This document shows positions 42,365-51,719 of a stretch of DNA of 64,000 nucleotides, one piece after another. This stretch comes from Bog-473 sp963711065. GTDB taxonomy: Bacteria > Actinomycetota > Acidimicrobiia > Acidimicrobiales > RAAP-2. The position numbers were made by a program, and so were the translations under genes. The notes under the pieces are model-generated. The model was given only the letters and a program-made list of their open reading frames with translations, ran no database searches and was not told the DNA's origin. Each line of letters begins with the position of its first letter. Positions within the stretch are counted from its first letter, which is position 1. Location: positions 124,001 through 188,000 of the forward strand of contig CAVQCO010000003.1 in assembly GCA_963711065.1 (NCBI GenBank), read 5' to 3'.

Positions 42365-45214
42365 GTGAGCACCTACTTCCAATTCCTCTTTCTCGGACTC
42401 GGGAACGGCGGCGTCTACGCCGCCCTCGCCATGGCGCTCGTCGTCACCTACCGCTCGTCGGGGGTCCTCAACTTCGCGACGGGCGCCCAGGCCCTGTACG
42501 CGGCGTACACCTACTCGCTGCTGCGCAACGGGCAGCTCCTGCAGCCCATACCCGGGCTGAGCCCCACCATCAACCTCGGGACGAGCCTGAGCTTCTGGCC
42601 GGCGCTGCTCATCACGCTGGCCATTCAGGCGGTGCTCGGCGCGCTGGCGTACCTGCTCATCTTCCGGCCACTGCGCAACCACCGTCCCGTCGCGAAGGCG
42701 GTCGCCTCCATCGGGCTCATGGGCTTGCTCACCGCCGTCGTCACCTACCAGGTCGGCACACAGGTCGTCCTCGTCAATCCCATCTTCCCCCAGAATCACG
42801 TCAGCTTCCTCGGCGTCGACATCTCCGTCGACCGCCTGCTGCTGGCCGGCACCATCATCGGTCTCGGCATCGTGCTGACCGTCCTCTTCCGCTACACGCG
42901 CTTCGGCCTGGCCACGCGGGCGTCGGCCGAGACGGAGGTGGGCGCCCTGGTGAGCGGCCTCTCGCCCGACCGCATCGCACTGGTCAACTGGATCATCAGC
43001 TTCGTCGTCTGCGGGCTGGCCGGGATCCTCATCGCCCCGCTGGTCCCGCTCCAACCGGGCACGTACACGCTGTTCATCGTGCCGGCGTTGGCCGCCGCCG
43101 TGGTCGGACGGTTCCACTCCCTGGGGTGGGCCATCGCCGCCGGCCTCGGCATCGGCATGCTCGAGTCGCTCTCCGTCTACCTCAACGGCGTGCACTCGTG
43201 GTTCCCGGCCGGAGCGGGCCAGCTCATCCCGCTGGTCCTCGTGCTGGCGGTCCTTGCCTTCCGGGGGCAGACGATGCCGAGCCGGGGCACGCTGGTGCAG
43301 GTCACCCTCGGCCGCGCGCCCCGGCCCCACTGGCGGCTCCCTACTGCCGTCGTCGGCACTGCGGTCGGGATCGGCGCGATCTACTTCTTCACCGGCAACG
43401 AGCGGGCGGCCCTGTACTCCAGCATGATCACGGGGGTCATCACCCTCTCGCTGGTGGTCGTCACGGGGTACACCGGTCAGATCTCCCTGGCCCAGCTCAC
43501 CTTCGCCGGCGTGTCGGCCTACATCCTGAGCACCTTCGCCTCCTCGTGGGGCATCCCGTTCCCCATCGCCCCGATCATGGCCGCGCTGGTGGCAGCCGCC
43601 GCAGGCGTGCTGATCGGCATTCCGGCGCTGCGAGTACGCGGCCTGATGCTGGGCGTCGTGACGTTGACGTTCGCGGCCGGCGTGGAGGCGATCTGGTTCA
43701 ACAACAACTCCGTCGACGGCGGTGCGAGCGGGCTCGCCATCCCGACACCGAGGCTGTTCGGCATGGACCTCGGCATCGGGTCGGGCAAGGACTTCCCGCG
43801 CCCGGCGTTCGGCATCCTGTGCCTCGTCGTCCTCGTGCTCGTTGCGCTGGGCGTCAGCTGGCTCCGCACGAGCCGCCTGGGCTCGGCCATGCTGGCGGTC
43901 CGGGCGGACGAGCGGTCGGCGGCGGCGGCCGGGATCAACGTGGTCCTGATCAAGCTGATCGCCTTCGCCATTGCGGCCTTCATCGCCGGATTGGGCGGGT
44001 CCCTGCTCGCGTACCAGCTGAGCAACGTCACCTTCCAGGACTTCGATGCGTACCTGGGGCTCGTCACGTTCTCCGTCGTGGTCGTGGCCGGCATCACCTC
44101 CGTGAGCGGCGGCATCCTCGCCGGGATCATCTCCTCCGGCGGCATCCTGGTGGCACTGATCTCGTCGGGTGTCGGGAGCGGCGGCGTCGACAACTGGTAC
44201 GGCGTCGTCGCGGGCATCGGTGTGATCCTCACGGTGATCTTCAACCCCGATGGCATCGTGGGTCCGACCCATCTCTTCCTGGAGCAGCGGCGGGTGCGCG
44301 GCGTGATGGCCCGACCCGAGGGTGCGCTGGTGCCGTCCTTGCGGACGACGTCCGGAACGCACGTCTCCGAGCCGGCTCCCGCGTCGACGCTGGCACCGGT
44401 GGCGGCCGAACCGGGCGAGCTGGTCGGGAGCGGCGCGGGCGTCGGGACCAACGGTCATTCGCGTGTGTCGGGGCCGGGCAGCGAGAGCCCGGTGCCCCTC
44501 CTCGACGTCAGGAACCTGACGGTTCGCTATGGCGGCGTCGTCGCCGTGGACGACGTGAGCTTCTGTGTGAAGGAGGGCCAGATCGTCGGACTGATCGGTC
44601 CCAACGGGGCGGGCAAGACGACCACCATCGATGCACTGTGCGGCTTCCACGCCTACGAGGGCTCCGTCGCGCTGGGCGGGCTGGACGTCGCGGGCTACTC
44701 ACCACACCGGCGGGCGGCGCTCGGTCTCGCCCGCACCTTCCAGCTGGCTGGCGTCTCCGACGACCTCACCGTCGAGGAGAACATCCAGGTGGGACAGCAC
44801 CGGGCGACGGCCCATGACCCCGCAGCCCTGACACGGATCCTCGACGAGCTCGGCCTGGCAGAGATGCGTGACCTGCAGGTGTCGATGCTCTCGCAAGGCC
44901 AGCGGCAGCTCGTCTCGGTCGCACGTGCGCTGGCGGGAGAACCCCGCCTCCTCCTGCTCGACGAGCCGGCGGCCGGGCTCGACAGCACCGAGAGCCTGTG
45001 GCTGGCCGAACGGCTGCGGGGCGTCCGCGACACCGGTGTCACCATCCTCCTGGTCGACCATGACATGAGCCTGGTGCTGAACCTGTGCGATGCGATCGAT
45101 GTCCTCGACTTCGGTGCGTTGATCGCAACCGGGACCCCGGACCAGATCCGGGAGAACGGAGACGTGTCCACGGCCTACCTGGGCACGACCCATCAACGCC
45201 TGGTCGCCTCGTGA
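42365..45214 (+). CDS. Fused LivH-LivM-LivG branched-chain amino acid-type ABC importer
   Basis: 949 residues from a GTG. Residues 1-300 are a LivH-type permease (LNFATGAQALYAAYTY; LRNHRPVAKAVASIGLMGLL), 320-645 a LivM-type permease (YTGQISLAQLTFAGVSAY; ALRVRGLMLGVVTL; MLAVRADERSAAAAGI), then a 60-residue hydrophilic linker and a LivG-type ATPase from about 705 (Walker A GPNGAGKTTT near 745; LSQGQRQLVSVARAL; LLLLDEPAAGLD). One chain thus supplies both membrane partners and one ATPase. The family imports branched-chain amino acids, amides or other small polar compounds. The stop overlaps the LivF start. Confidence 0.93.
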   Translation: MSTYFQFLFLGLGNGGVYAALAMALVVTYRSSGVLNFATGAQALYAAYTYSLLRNGQLLQPIPGLSPTINLGTSLSFWPALLITLAIQAVLGALAYLLIFRPLRNHRPVAKAVASIGLMGLLTAVVTYQVGTQVVLVNPIFPQNHVSFLGVDISVDRLLLAGTIIGLGIVLTVLFRYTRFGLATRASAETEVGALVSGLSPDRIALVNWIISFVVCGLAGILIAPLVPLQPGTYTLFIVPALAAAVVGRFHSLGWAIAAGLGIGMLESLSVYLNGVHSWFPAGAGQLIPLVLVLAVLAFRGQTMPSRGTLVQVTLGRAPRPHWRLPTAVVGTAVGIGAIYFFTGNERAALYSSMITGVITLSLVVVTGYTGQISLAQLTFAGVSAYILSTFASSWGIPFPIAPIMAALVAAAAGVLIGIPALRVRGLMLGVVTLTFAAGVEAIWFNNNSVDGGASGLAIPTPRLFGMDLGIGSGKDFPRPAFGILCLVVLVLVALGVSWLRTSRLGSAMLAVRADERSAAAAGINVVLIKLIAFAIAAFIAGLGGSLLAYQLSNVTFQDFDAYLGLVTFSVVVVAGITSVSGGILAGIISSGGILVALISSGVGSGGVDNWYGVVAGIGVILTVIFNPDGIVGPTHLFLEQRRVRGVMARPEGALVPSLRTTSGTHVSEPAPASTLAPVAAEPGELVGSGAGVGTNGHSRVSGPGSESPVPLLDVRNLTVRYGGVVAVDDVSFCVKEGQIVGLIGPNGAGKTTTIDALCGFHAYEGSVALGGLDVAGYSPHRRAALGLARTFQLAGVSDDLTVEENIQVGQHRATAHDPAALTRILDELGLAEMRDLQVSMLSQGQRQLVSVARALAGEPRLLLLDEPAAGLDSTESLWLAERLRGVRDTGVTILLVDHDMSLVLNLCDAIDVLDFGALIATGTPDQIRENGDVSTAYLGTTHQRLVAS

Positions 45215-45990
45215 ACGACACCATCCCGATCGGTGCCGAGCCGCCTCCCCGTAGCGCGCCGGCGAGCAACGTCCCGGTGCTGGCGTGCCAGGGGCTCGGG
45301 GTCGGCTACGGCAAGCTCACCGTCGCACGGGACATCACGTTCACCCTGGAGCACGAGAAGGTCCTCGCCATCCTGGGGCCAAACGGTGCCGGCAAGACCA
45401 CGCTCCTGATGACGCTGGCGGGCTTCCTGCCGCCCCGGGCCGGCACCATCACCCTGAACGGAGAACCGGTCAAGGGGTCCTCACCGCGTCGCATGAACCA
45501 GGCCGGCATGATCCTGATCCCCGACTTCCGCGCCCTGTTCACGGAGCTGACACCGATCCAGAACCTCAAGCTGGCCGCTCCACGCGGGGCCGACCTCGAC
45601 CCCGTGCTGGAGCTCTTCCCCGCGCTGCAGCGGCGGGAGAAGCTCCGGGTCGGGGAACTCTCCGGAGGCGAGCAGCAGATGCTGGCCATCGCGCGGGCGC
45701 TCGTGCAGTCGCCGAAGCTGCTGCTGATCGACGAGATGTCGATGGGGCTGGCGCCGGTCGCGGTGGAATCGTTGATGCCGGTCATCCGGCGCGTGGCCGA
45801 CGAGCACGGCGCTTCGGTGGTCATGGTGGAGCAGCATGTCCACCTGGCACTCGAGGTGGCCGACGAGGCCATGGTGATGGTGCACGGCAGCGTCGTGCTC
45901 TCCGGGTCGGCGCAGGATCTCCGCGACGACACCAGCGCCGTCGAGTCGGCCTATATGAGGGGGTCCGTGGCGTCGGGCACCAGGGGCTGA
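45211..45990 (+). CDS. livF: LivF-type ABC ATPase
   Basis: 259 residues from a GTG overlapping the previous stop (GTGA). Walker A GPNGAGKTTLL near 56, signature LSGGEQQMLAIARAL, Walker B LLLIDEMSMGLAP and the LivF-like GLAPVAVESLM segment. It is the second ATPase of the importer. Its 3' end overlaps the convergent PPOX gene by about 40 bp. Confidence 0.93.
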   Translation: MNDTIPIGAEPPPRSAPASNVPVLACQGLGVGYGKLTVARDITFTLEHEKVLAILGPNGAGKTTLLMTLAGFLPPRAGTITLNGEPVKGSSPRRMNQAGMILIPDFRALFTELTPIQNLKLAAPRGADLDPVLELFPALQRREKLRVGELSGGEQQMLAIARALVQSPKLLLIDEMSMGLAPVAVESLMPVIRRVADEHGASVVMVEQHVHLALEVADEAMVMVHGSVVLSGSAQDLRDDTSAVESAYMRGSVASGTRG

Positions 45991-46419
45991 TCGGCTGCGG
46001 CCGACCATCCGACCAGCGCCTGCACATCGAAGAGAATCAACTCGGCAAAGTCCGTGTCCCGGTACTGGACGTACCTTTCACGCAGCGCCGTTTCGCACTG
46101 CTCCCTCAACGTCGCGCTCGACGTCGTGACCCGAACGATGCACCAGGTGGGCCCGCACCCACCACAGCCGTGACCACTCGCTCAGGTCCCAGTGGTCGCA
46201 GAGCAGCGTGGCGTTGGCATTGCGCTGGAGGTTCTTGAGACGGCCGAGCTCGGTCGTCTCCTTGGGTTTGACCCGGTCGATCGGCGTCACGATCGATCGG
46301 AGGACGACGGCGAAGCATACCGGCACGGCATCGATCCGCTCCTGGGCACCTGCCGTGCAGAGGACCCCGTGGTCTGCGGCCCCCAGGAGCCTCCAGCAGT
46401 CGTCGTTCGTGAGGCGCAC
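45951..46419 (-). CDS. PPOX-class F420-dependent protein (Rv0121-like), one frameshift
   Basis: Starts MRLTNDDCWRLLGAADHGVL, then VTPIDRVKPKETTELGRLKN, NATLLCDHWD and WSRLWWVRA, the pattern of the TIGR03668-type split-barrel proteins that bind F420. Near 46130 the frame changes by one base; the next frame gives ATLREQCETALRERYVQYRD and the typical last motif ALVGWSA, stopping at 45951. About 155 residues if joined. It follows the zinc-finger gene by six bases and overlaps the end of livF on the opposite strand. Confidence 0.78.
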
Positions 46420-46425
46420 CGGGTA

Positions 46426-46800
46426 CTACTCCTCCGCCGCGAAGCGTTCCCAGGCCGACTGTCGCGTGATGCCGAGCGCGTCGCCGACCTGGGCCCACGT
46501 CGCCCCGAGTACGCGGGCACGCCGCACCCAACCCAGAAGGCTCTCCTCGACCTGGGCCTGCGCCCGGGCCACGTTGGGGAGGTTCGAAAGCGCGGCATCG
46601 AGCGAGTCGGTCAGCTCCCAGGGGAGGAGCCGCGGCGAGCGATCGGGGGCGTCGGCGATGATCTGGCAGCACAGATCGACGCATTCGTCGCAGACGAACA
46701 CGGCGGGGCCGGCCACGAGCGCCCGTACCTCGGTGTTGGGCTTCAGGCAGAACGAGCAGCAGGCGATGACGTCTTCTCGCGCTTCGGCCTCGGTGGGCAT
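46426..46800 (-). CDS. ClpX-type zinc-finger protein with C-terminal HTH-like segment
   Basis: 124 residues. The N-terminus is a ClpX zinc-binding domain: Cys15-x2-Cys18, 18 residues, Cys37-x2-Cys40 with CSFCLKPNTEVRALVAG and VFVCDECVDLC. The ClpX AAA+ part is absent. The C-terminal 45 residues (RRARVLGATWAQVGDALGIT, then RQSAWERF) look like a helix-turn-helix. ClpX N-domains dimerise and bind adaptors or substrates, so this might be a DNA-linked adaptor or a one-component regulator. GGAGGTGATCG precedes the ATG. First gene of the pair with the PPOX protein. Confidence 0.82.
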   Translation of the reverse strand: MPTEAEAREDVIACCSFCLKPNTEVRALVAGPAVFVCDECVDLCCQIIADAPDRSPRLLPWELTDSLDAALSNLPNVARAQAQVEESLLGWVRRARVLGATWAQVGDALGITRQSAWERFAAEE

Positions 46801-46820
46801 CGATCACCTCCGGAACGGGT

Positions 46821-46860
46821 GTCAGGTTTGACCTTACATTGGTCAGGGTGAGCCTGACAA
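46821..46860 (-). promoter_or_regulatory. Promoter with inverted repeat for the zinc-finger gene
   Basis: On the minus strand TTGTCA (46860-46855), 16-bp spacer, TGTAAG (46838-46833). GTCAGG-GTGAG-CCTGAC (46842-46858) lies in the spacer and another GTCAGG sits 21 bp away, a possible operator. Confidence 0.45.
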
Positions 46861-46913
46861 CGGTCGGCCTCCCGAGCTGTCCCGGCTTTGCCCTTGCTGG
46901 TCACCGTGACGCG

Positions 46914-46946
46914 TCACGGCGTGGCCTTCAGAGGGCCACGCCGTGA
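46914..46946. terminator. 13-bp perfect hairpin between divergent units
   Basis: TCACGGCGTGGCC pairs fully with GGCCACGCCGTGA around a 7-base loop, 46 bases after the end of the binding-protein gene. No T-run follows; I-shaped terminators of this kind are common in actinobacteria. Confidence 0.75.
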
Positions 46947-46991
46947 CACTTGCGTTGGGAGCCGACTCACAGGCTCCCCCGGACGGTCGCC

Positions 46992-48272
46992 CTAGAACAA
47001 CGGCGTCGGGTTGTAGACCTTGACGCCCGTGATCTTGCCTGCCTTTCCGGCCTGGATCACGCCGATGGCCGCCGCCGACGAGCAGACCGACTTGAGCAGC
47101 GGGATAGCCGTCCCGTTGCAGGTGAACGTCAGTCCACCCGACAGCGGGATGATCACGTTCTTCGCCGTCTCGGTCTGCGTCTTGACACCGGCAGCCGTGA
47201 CGGGCTGGGTGGAGCCCTTCATGATGGCCGCCAGCGCCAGAACCGGGGTGACGCCGGACGCCTGGTTGCTGCTGACGTTGGGGTTGGGATTCACCTTCGG
47301 CGCGAACTTCTTCATCATGGCCCCGTACAGAGCGTTGTCAGCGGCGGACGATTTCGTGGTCGTCGTGATGTACGAACCCGCCAACGCCTTGTCGAGGGTC
47401 GCCGAGTTGAGGATGCTCGGGTCCTGACACGTCGAGAGCACGTACTTCGGCAGTTTGAGGCCGAGTGTGTTGTAGGCCTGCAGGAACGAGCCACACAGCG
47501 TCACGTCACCGACCATTCCCACAGCTTGGGCCCCGCCCGAGACCGCCGACTGCATCTGGGGCGAGATGTCGGCCGTGCCCGGGTTGATGGGGATCACGGT
47601 GAAGCCGATGCCAGCCGCCTTGTACACCAGGCCGCCGAGCGCCTGGGCGCCCTGGATGGCGGCCGGCACGTTCTCCACCAGGAAGGCGACCTTCGTGATG
47701 TTGTGCTGCTTGGCGCTCAGGGCCATCGCACCCAGGTAGGCCGGGAAACCACCCTCGAGGGCGAAGGAGCCCGGTGACGTGAGCTCGGCCGTGGACGCGC
47801 CACTGATCGTGATGTAGGGGATGCCCGCACCGACGATCGTCGGCACCTCGGTCTGGCCTTGCCCCGTGAAGGGCTCCACGACGGCCACGACGCCGTGCTG
47901 GACCATGTCGTTGGCGCAGGTCTGGCCGCCGGCCGGGGTCGACTGGTTCTCGCAGATGTAGAGGTCGATCTTGTGGCCCTCGAGTCCGTCACCGTACGCG
48001 TTCTCGTAGGCCACCGCCGCTTTGGCGCCTTGCTCCACCAGTGCTGCGGTGCCGATTGAGCTGCTGCCGCCACCATCGCTGATGAGGCCGATCGTGACCG
48101 GTGTCAGCGTGGCGGCGTGGGGGGCGCCGAGCGCGCTGGCACCGGCCGGGCCGGCACCGGCGATCGCTGCCGACACGGAAGCGGCGGCGAGGACGCCGGC
48201 CGCCAGCATCCCCCTGGTGAAGGCCTTCCGGGATCGTTCGCCATAGCGCCTGATCGCACCTGATGTGAGCAC
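46992..48272 (-). CDS. LivK-type periplasmic (extracytoplasmic) amino-acid-binding protein
   Basis: 426 residues from a GTG with AAGGAGG five bases upstream. A signal peptide (GMLAAGVLAAASVSAAIAGA) without lipobox cysteine is followed by the Peripla_BP_6 fold: VTIGLISDGGG, ALVEQGAKAAVAYENAYGDG, GVVAVVEPFTGQG, GIPYITISG. Such proteins deliver ligand to LivHMGF importers; the fused importer at 42365-45990 is the obvious partner although on the other strand. Two cysteine pairs are seen in the ligand domain. Longer starts are not needed. Confidence 0.88.
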   Translation of the reverse strand: MLTSGAIRRYGERSRKAFTRGMLAAGVLAAASVSAAIAGAGPAGASALGAPHAATLTPVTIGLISDGGGSSSIGTAALVEQGAKAAVAYENAYGDGLEGHKIDLYICENQSTPAGGQTCANDMVQHGVVAVVEPFTGQGQTEVPTIVGAGIPYITISGASTAELTSPGSFALEGGFPAYLGAMALSAKQHNITKVAFLVENVPAAIQGAQALGGLVYKAAGIGFTVIPINPGTADISPQMQSAVSGGAQAVGMVGDVTLCGSFLQAYNTLGLKLPKYVLSTCQDPSILNSATLDKALAGSYITTTTKSSAADNALYGAMMKKFAPKVNPNPNVSSNQASGVTPVLALAAIMKGSTQPVTAAGVKTQTETAKNVIIPLSGGLTFTCNGTAIPLLKSVCSSAAAIGVIQAGKAGKITGVKVYNPTPLF

Positions 48273-48288
48273 TGTTTCCTCCTTGGGG

Positions 48289-48489
48289 TCAGGGGGCGAC
48301 GTCGGGTGCTCGTGACCAACCGCAACAGCCCCCCGGCTGCGGCTGGAAAAGAGGATACCATTTAGCCCCTCCCGGGGCCAAGGTATCGCAACACTTCTGA
48401 AATATTTCGTCACCCCCGTTCAGCCCTGCCAGCAGGGCTTCCAACTCCTCGGGCGAGCTCGGGTGTCCGGTGTTGTCATCCGAGGGCAT
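48289..48489 (-). CDS. Possible small Cys-rich protein
   Basis: 66 codons overlapping the end of the phosphotransferase gene by 14 bases. The sequence has a natural-looking helix (SPEELEALLAGLNGGDEIFQ) and two cysteine pairs (KCCD, GCCGW). No clear Shine-Dalgarno site and no recognised family; it may be a chance frame in the leader of the binding-protein gene. It fills most of the 203-bp gap. Confidence 0.3.
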   Translation of the reverse strand: MPSDDNTGHPSSPEELEALLAGLNGGDEIFQKCCDTLAPGGAKWYPLFQPQPGGCCGWSRAPDVAP

Positions 48490-49946
48490 GCGCGTCCTCC
48501 AGGGCCCGGGCCAGGTTGCGCTGCGCCCGGAAGTGGGCGTCGAGGCCCGAATGGGCCGTGACGAGGTCACGCTTGGAGCCGGTGCGGAAGAGGTGGCCAC
48601 CCGTCCGGCTGGACATGCACGCACCCAGGGCGAAGAAGACCCGGTAGTACGTGACGGCATGGTCGTCGGTAGCCGCGGGCGGACCGCCGGCAGCGACGTA
48701 GGCCTCGACGAATTCCGGCCAGCCGCTCAGGGCGGTGGCGGCCGGCCAGGCGGCGGCGAGCTCGCGGGACGGAGGCCCGATGGTCGCGGCCTCCCAGTCG
48801 ACCAGGGCCGTGATGTGGTCGCCGTCGACCAGCATGTTGTGCAATCCGACGTCGCCCTGAAGGAGGCTGAGCGGGCCGGACGGCACCACGTCGTCGAGGT
48901 GGTCGAGCAGCCACTGGCGGGCCAGCGGGACGGCCGCGATGGGGGGGCCGCCGAGCTCGCCGATGCGGGCGGACATCCCCTCGACCGCCGCGGTGATGGT
49001 CGCCGTCGTCACCCCGGCGTCGAGGTCGAGACCCGTGTCCCCCAGATCGTCGAGCGGGACCGCGTGCAGGTGGGCCAGGGCCACGGCGAACTGACGGCCG
49101 AGCGTGCGCCGGTGCTCGGTCGGAGCGGCCAGTTCCGGGAAGTACTCGCCCGCCTTGCTCCCGCTGACCCGCTCCATCACGAGCAGGGTGCCGGGGCCGA
49201 GCTCGCCGTCGGGCTCGTCGGCGAAGAACGGTCGGGGGACGGGGATGCCCCCGTGGGCGTGCACGGCCTCCAGGACGGCGAACTCCTCGGCGGCGCGCGT
49301 CTGGAGCACACCGACCGGACGGTCCTTGCGGACGATGACCTCGCCCGGGAGCTCGGTCGTGCCGGCGAGTGACACCAGGATGGTCTCCTTGGAACGGCCT
49401 CCGGGCACCGCCTCCAGAGAGGTCACGACCAGCTCCGGCGATCGCGGGAGCTTGTGGCGGAGGTAACCGGTCAGCTGCTCCGCCGACAGGGAGCACGCAT
49501 CGGAGGACGCTTCGACCTCGGTGCCGGCCTCGGCGACCTCGGACAGCACCGCGCGCCGGAGCTCGTCGACCCGCTCGAGGAAGCGGCGCTCGACGTCGAC
49601 AAGCTGCCGGCACCGCTCGCGTGCGCGGCGCGTCCGCGCTCGCCGCGTCCCGCGCCACGACCTCGGCGGCCTGGCGGCGGAGCTCGACGAAACGCTCGGG
49701 CGCGCGAGCGGCGCTCACCTGGACGTGGTCCGCCGGTTGCCCCAGCAGCGCCTCGAAGTCGGCGCCGAACTCTGCGCTGAGCGTCTCGGCCCACTCCTCC
49801 TCGACGATGAGCTCGGCCAGGATCCGGTCGACGAGCCCTGCGGCGTCGATCGCCGACGCGCTGGACAGCTCGGGCAGGAACGTGGTCGAGACGGTGGCAC
49901 GCAGTTGCCGGAGATACAGGGCGCGATCGTCGGCCGGCTGCCTCAC
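48476..49946 (-). CDS. APH-fold phosphotransferase with extra N-terminal helical domain, one frameshift
   Basis: Residues 1-110 from a GTG at 49946 form an unassigned helical region (STTFLPELSSASAIDAAGLV; ILAELIVEEEWAETLSAEFG). Near 49630 one extra base shifts the frame; the next frame continues RARERCRQLVDVERRFLERV and joins the kinase domain: ETILVSL, KDRP (Lys), LLVMERVSG hinge, catalytic loop LLQGDVGLHN and metal site LVDWEAATIG. In the catalytic loop the usual His of HGD is Gln. Such enzymes next to acyl-CoA genes resemble ACAD10/11-linked kinases acting on hydroxyacyl-CoA (known for 4-hydroxy acids). About 490 residues if joined. Confidence 0.8.
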
Positions 49947-49962
49947 GAGACGCCGGCCTCGG

Positions 49963-50934
49963 TCACGGTCCTGGTCGCGTGACGCCGTTGGTCAGGGCGT
50001 CGGCCAGGACGAAGGCGGGCGGGCTCTGCCCGTTGCGGGCGTTGAGGTTGGTCTCGAGGAAGCCCCACCCCCCTGATTCCCCGTCCACGCTCACGTCGCC
50101 CACCGACTCCCAGCCGTAGCGCTGGGCGGTCACGCCGAGCATGCCCCCGATGGTCTCGATCCGCACGCGCGTCGTCCCCCCGTCCTCCAGCCGGTAGCAA
50201 ACCTCGGCGGACGGGCAGCGCACGGAGTCGTCGTCGACGTGGACCAGCATCTCGGCCCCCGCGATCGGCACGGGCGCCCCGTCACGCTCGAGCGAGCCGT
50301 AGCGGAAGAAGCTGCCGTTCACGCCGACCATCGACGCGAAGCGGAAATGCAGGGCGCCCTCACCCTCGCCATGGGTTCCCCCAAAGCTGCGGCTCGACAC
50401 GAAGCTGTCCCAGCGCCGCGCCCCCCACGAGTGGTCGCGCCACCCCGGGGCGTCGACGGTCGCCGCGACACCGTCGAGCTCCACGGTGCCGCGGACCCGG
50501 CAGAAGACATGGAAGTTGTTCGAGAAGATGGTCCCCGCCGTCCCTGCCGTCCCGGCGAACGACTGGGCGTTGGCGAAGGACCGGGACCCCTCGTCGGTGA
50601 TCTCGAAGTCGGCCCGGCAGCCGTCGCCGTCGAGGACGAAACGCAGGCCCGCTCCGTCGTGGAAGAGGCGCTGCGACCCGGCGCACAGACCCTTCTCCTC
50701 CAGGCGGACGAGCGGGAGCGCCTCGCCGTTGCAGCGGAAGCGCGTCCCGTTCTCGTGGTAGACGCCGCACCACAGGTTGGCCGTCCCCCGGTTCAGCTCG
50801 TTGCCGATGCGGTGGTTGCCACCCAACCCGCTGACCGGGTCCCGCCAGGCCAGGTACACGCTCTCCTGCCAGTCGGGGTCGTCACCCGCCGGGTGCAGCC
50901 CTTCGTCCTTGTCCTCGTCGGTCGTGTTCGGCAC
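49963..50934 (-). CDS. DUF7064/DUF7065-type lipocalin-like protein 1
   Basis: 323 residues. Beta-rich, with a tandem lipocalin-like layout and the motif APGWRDHSWGARRWDSF near 145; the paralogue at 62016 has VRDRSWGPRP at the matching place. Proteins of this type (related to CrtC/hydroxyneurosporene-synthase folds) often lie beside APH-type kinases and acyl-CoA genes in actinobacteria; the activity is unknown. It precedes the phosphotransferase by 16 bp; another frame would place its stop in a GTGA overlap with that gene, so a late frameshift is possible. Confidence 0.72.
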   Translation of the reverse strand: MPNTTDEDKDEGLHPAGDDPDWQESVYLAWRDPVSGLGGNHRIGNELNRGTANLWCGVYHENGTRFRCNGEALPLVRLEEKGLCAGSQRLFHDGAGLRFVLDGDGCRADFEITDEGSRSFANAQSFAGTAGTAGTIFSNNFHVFCRVRGTVELDGVAATVDAPGWRDHSWGARRWDSFVSSRSFGGTHGEGEGALHFRFASMVGVNGSFFRYGSLERDGAPVPIAGAEMLVHVDDDSVRCPSAEVCYRLEDGGTTRVRIETIGGMLGVTAQRYGWESVGDVSVDGESGGWGFLETNLNARNGQSPPAFVLADALTNGVTRPGP

Positions 50935-50954
50935 CGGCGCTCAGGATAGGGACG

Positions 50955-51719
50955 TCACGCGTCGCTGACCTTCTCCGTCCCCTCGGAGGCCGGGATGTCG
51001 GGATTGCAGATGTAGCGGACGTTGGCGATCGTCATGTCGCAGGCCGCGAAGCTGGCCGAGACACGGATGTCGGGCACGAGGCGGGCGTCGCCCCACGCTG
51101 CGGGGTCGAAGATGGTCAGCTCGGGCCGGCCGCGGTCGGCGCGGCGGAACTCGTACTCGGTGTCCACCTGCACGATGCGCGGCTTGCTCACGCCGTCCCT
51201 GGTCACGCGGGCCAGATGCATGCCCGGCGGGTACTGGACGTCGTGCCCGGTGACGGGGAAGGGGTCCACGAGCGACAACTGGAGAATGGTCGGGCCGCCG
51301 GTCTCGCCGTCACGCACGGTGCAGTCCACCCGGTCGTGGAAGCGGCGCAGCGCGATCTCCCCGGGCGCCACCCGGAACCCCCACGTCCCCGCCAGCACCT
51401 CGGACAGGGACGGATTGTCGCAGCGGGCGGAGACGAGGAACGCCCGGGGGCGCACGCCGGAGCGAGCGGTCAGACGCACCTGGGCCAGGGCGAAGGGGCC
51501 GAAGGCGCTGTCCTTGGCCCGGTAGACGAGGAAGCTGACCACCGGGGGGATGGTCGGGTTGAGGGCGGGCGGGACGAGCGCCTCACGGTCGGCCACCCGC
51601 ACCTCGTAGAGGACCTGGAGGATGTCGACGTCGTCGACCTTCAGCTCGCGGTCGTCCAGGACGACCTCGGGAGCCGCGCCGAGCAGCGGGCGGATGTCGA
51701 GGGAGCCGGCGAGGGGCAT
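50955..51719 (-). CDS. Acetoacetate decarboxylase-family protein
   Basis: 254 residues. ALVPPALNPTIPPVVSFLVY, FGPFALAQVRLTARSGVRPR and ILQLSLVDPFP follow the ADC family order. The active-site lysine of true acetoacetate decarboxylase is not clearly placed, so decarboxylation is unproven; related proteins act as aldolase-dehydratases or hydratases. Its ATG shares a base with the stop of the LLM gene (TGATG), so both are in one transcript with the DUF7064-like protein downstream. Confidence 0.65.
   Translation of the reverse strand: MPLAGSLDIRPLLGAAPEVVLDDRELKVDDVDILQVLYEVRVADREALVPPALNPTIPPVVSFLVYRAKDSAFGPFALAQVRLTARSGVRPRAFLVSARCDNPSLSEVLAGTWGFRVAPGEIALRRFHDRVDCTVRDGETGGPTILQLSLVDPFPVTGHDVQYPPGMHLARVTRDGVSKPRIVQVDTEYEFRRADRGRPELTIFDPAAWGDARLVPDIRVSASFAACDMTIANVRYICNPDIPASEGTEKVSDA

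Noticed and set aside
42188..44650. 820-codon open frame on the minus strand
   Set aside because: It is antisense to the fused Liv importer and rich in Asp/Gly/Arg/His with no domain, typical of high-GC antisense frames.
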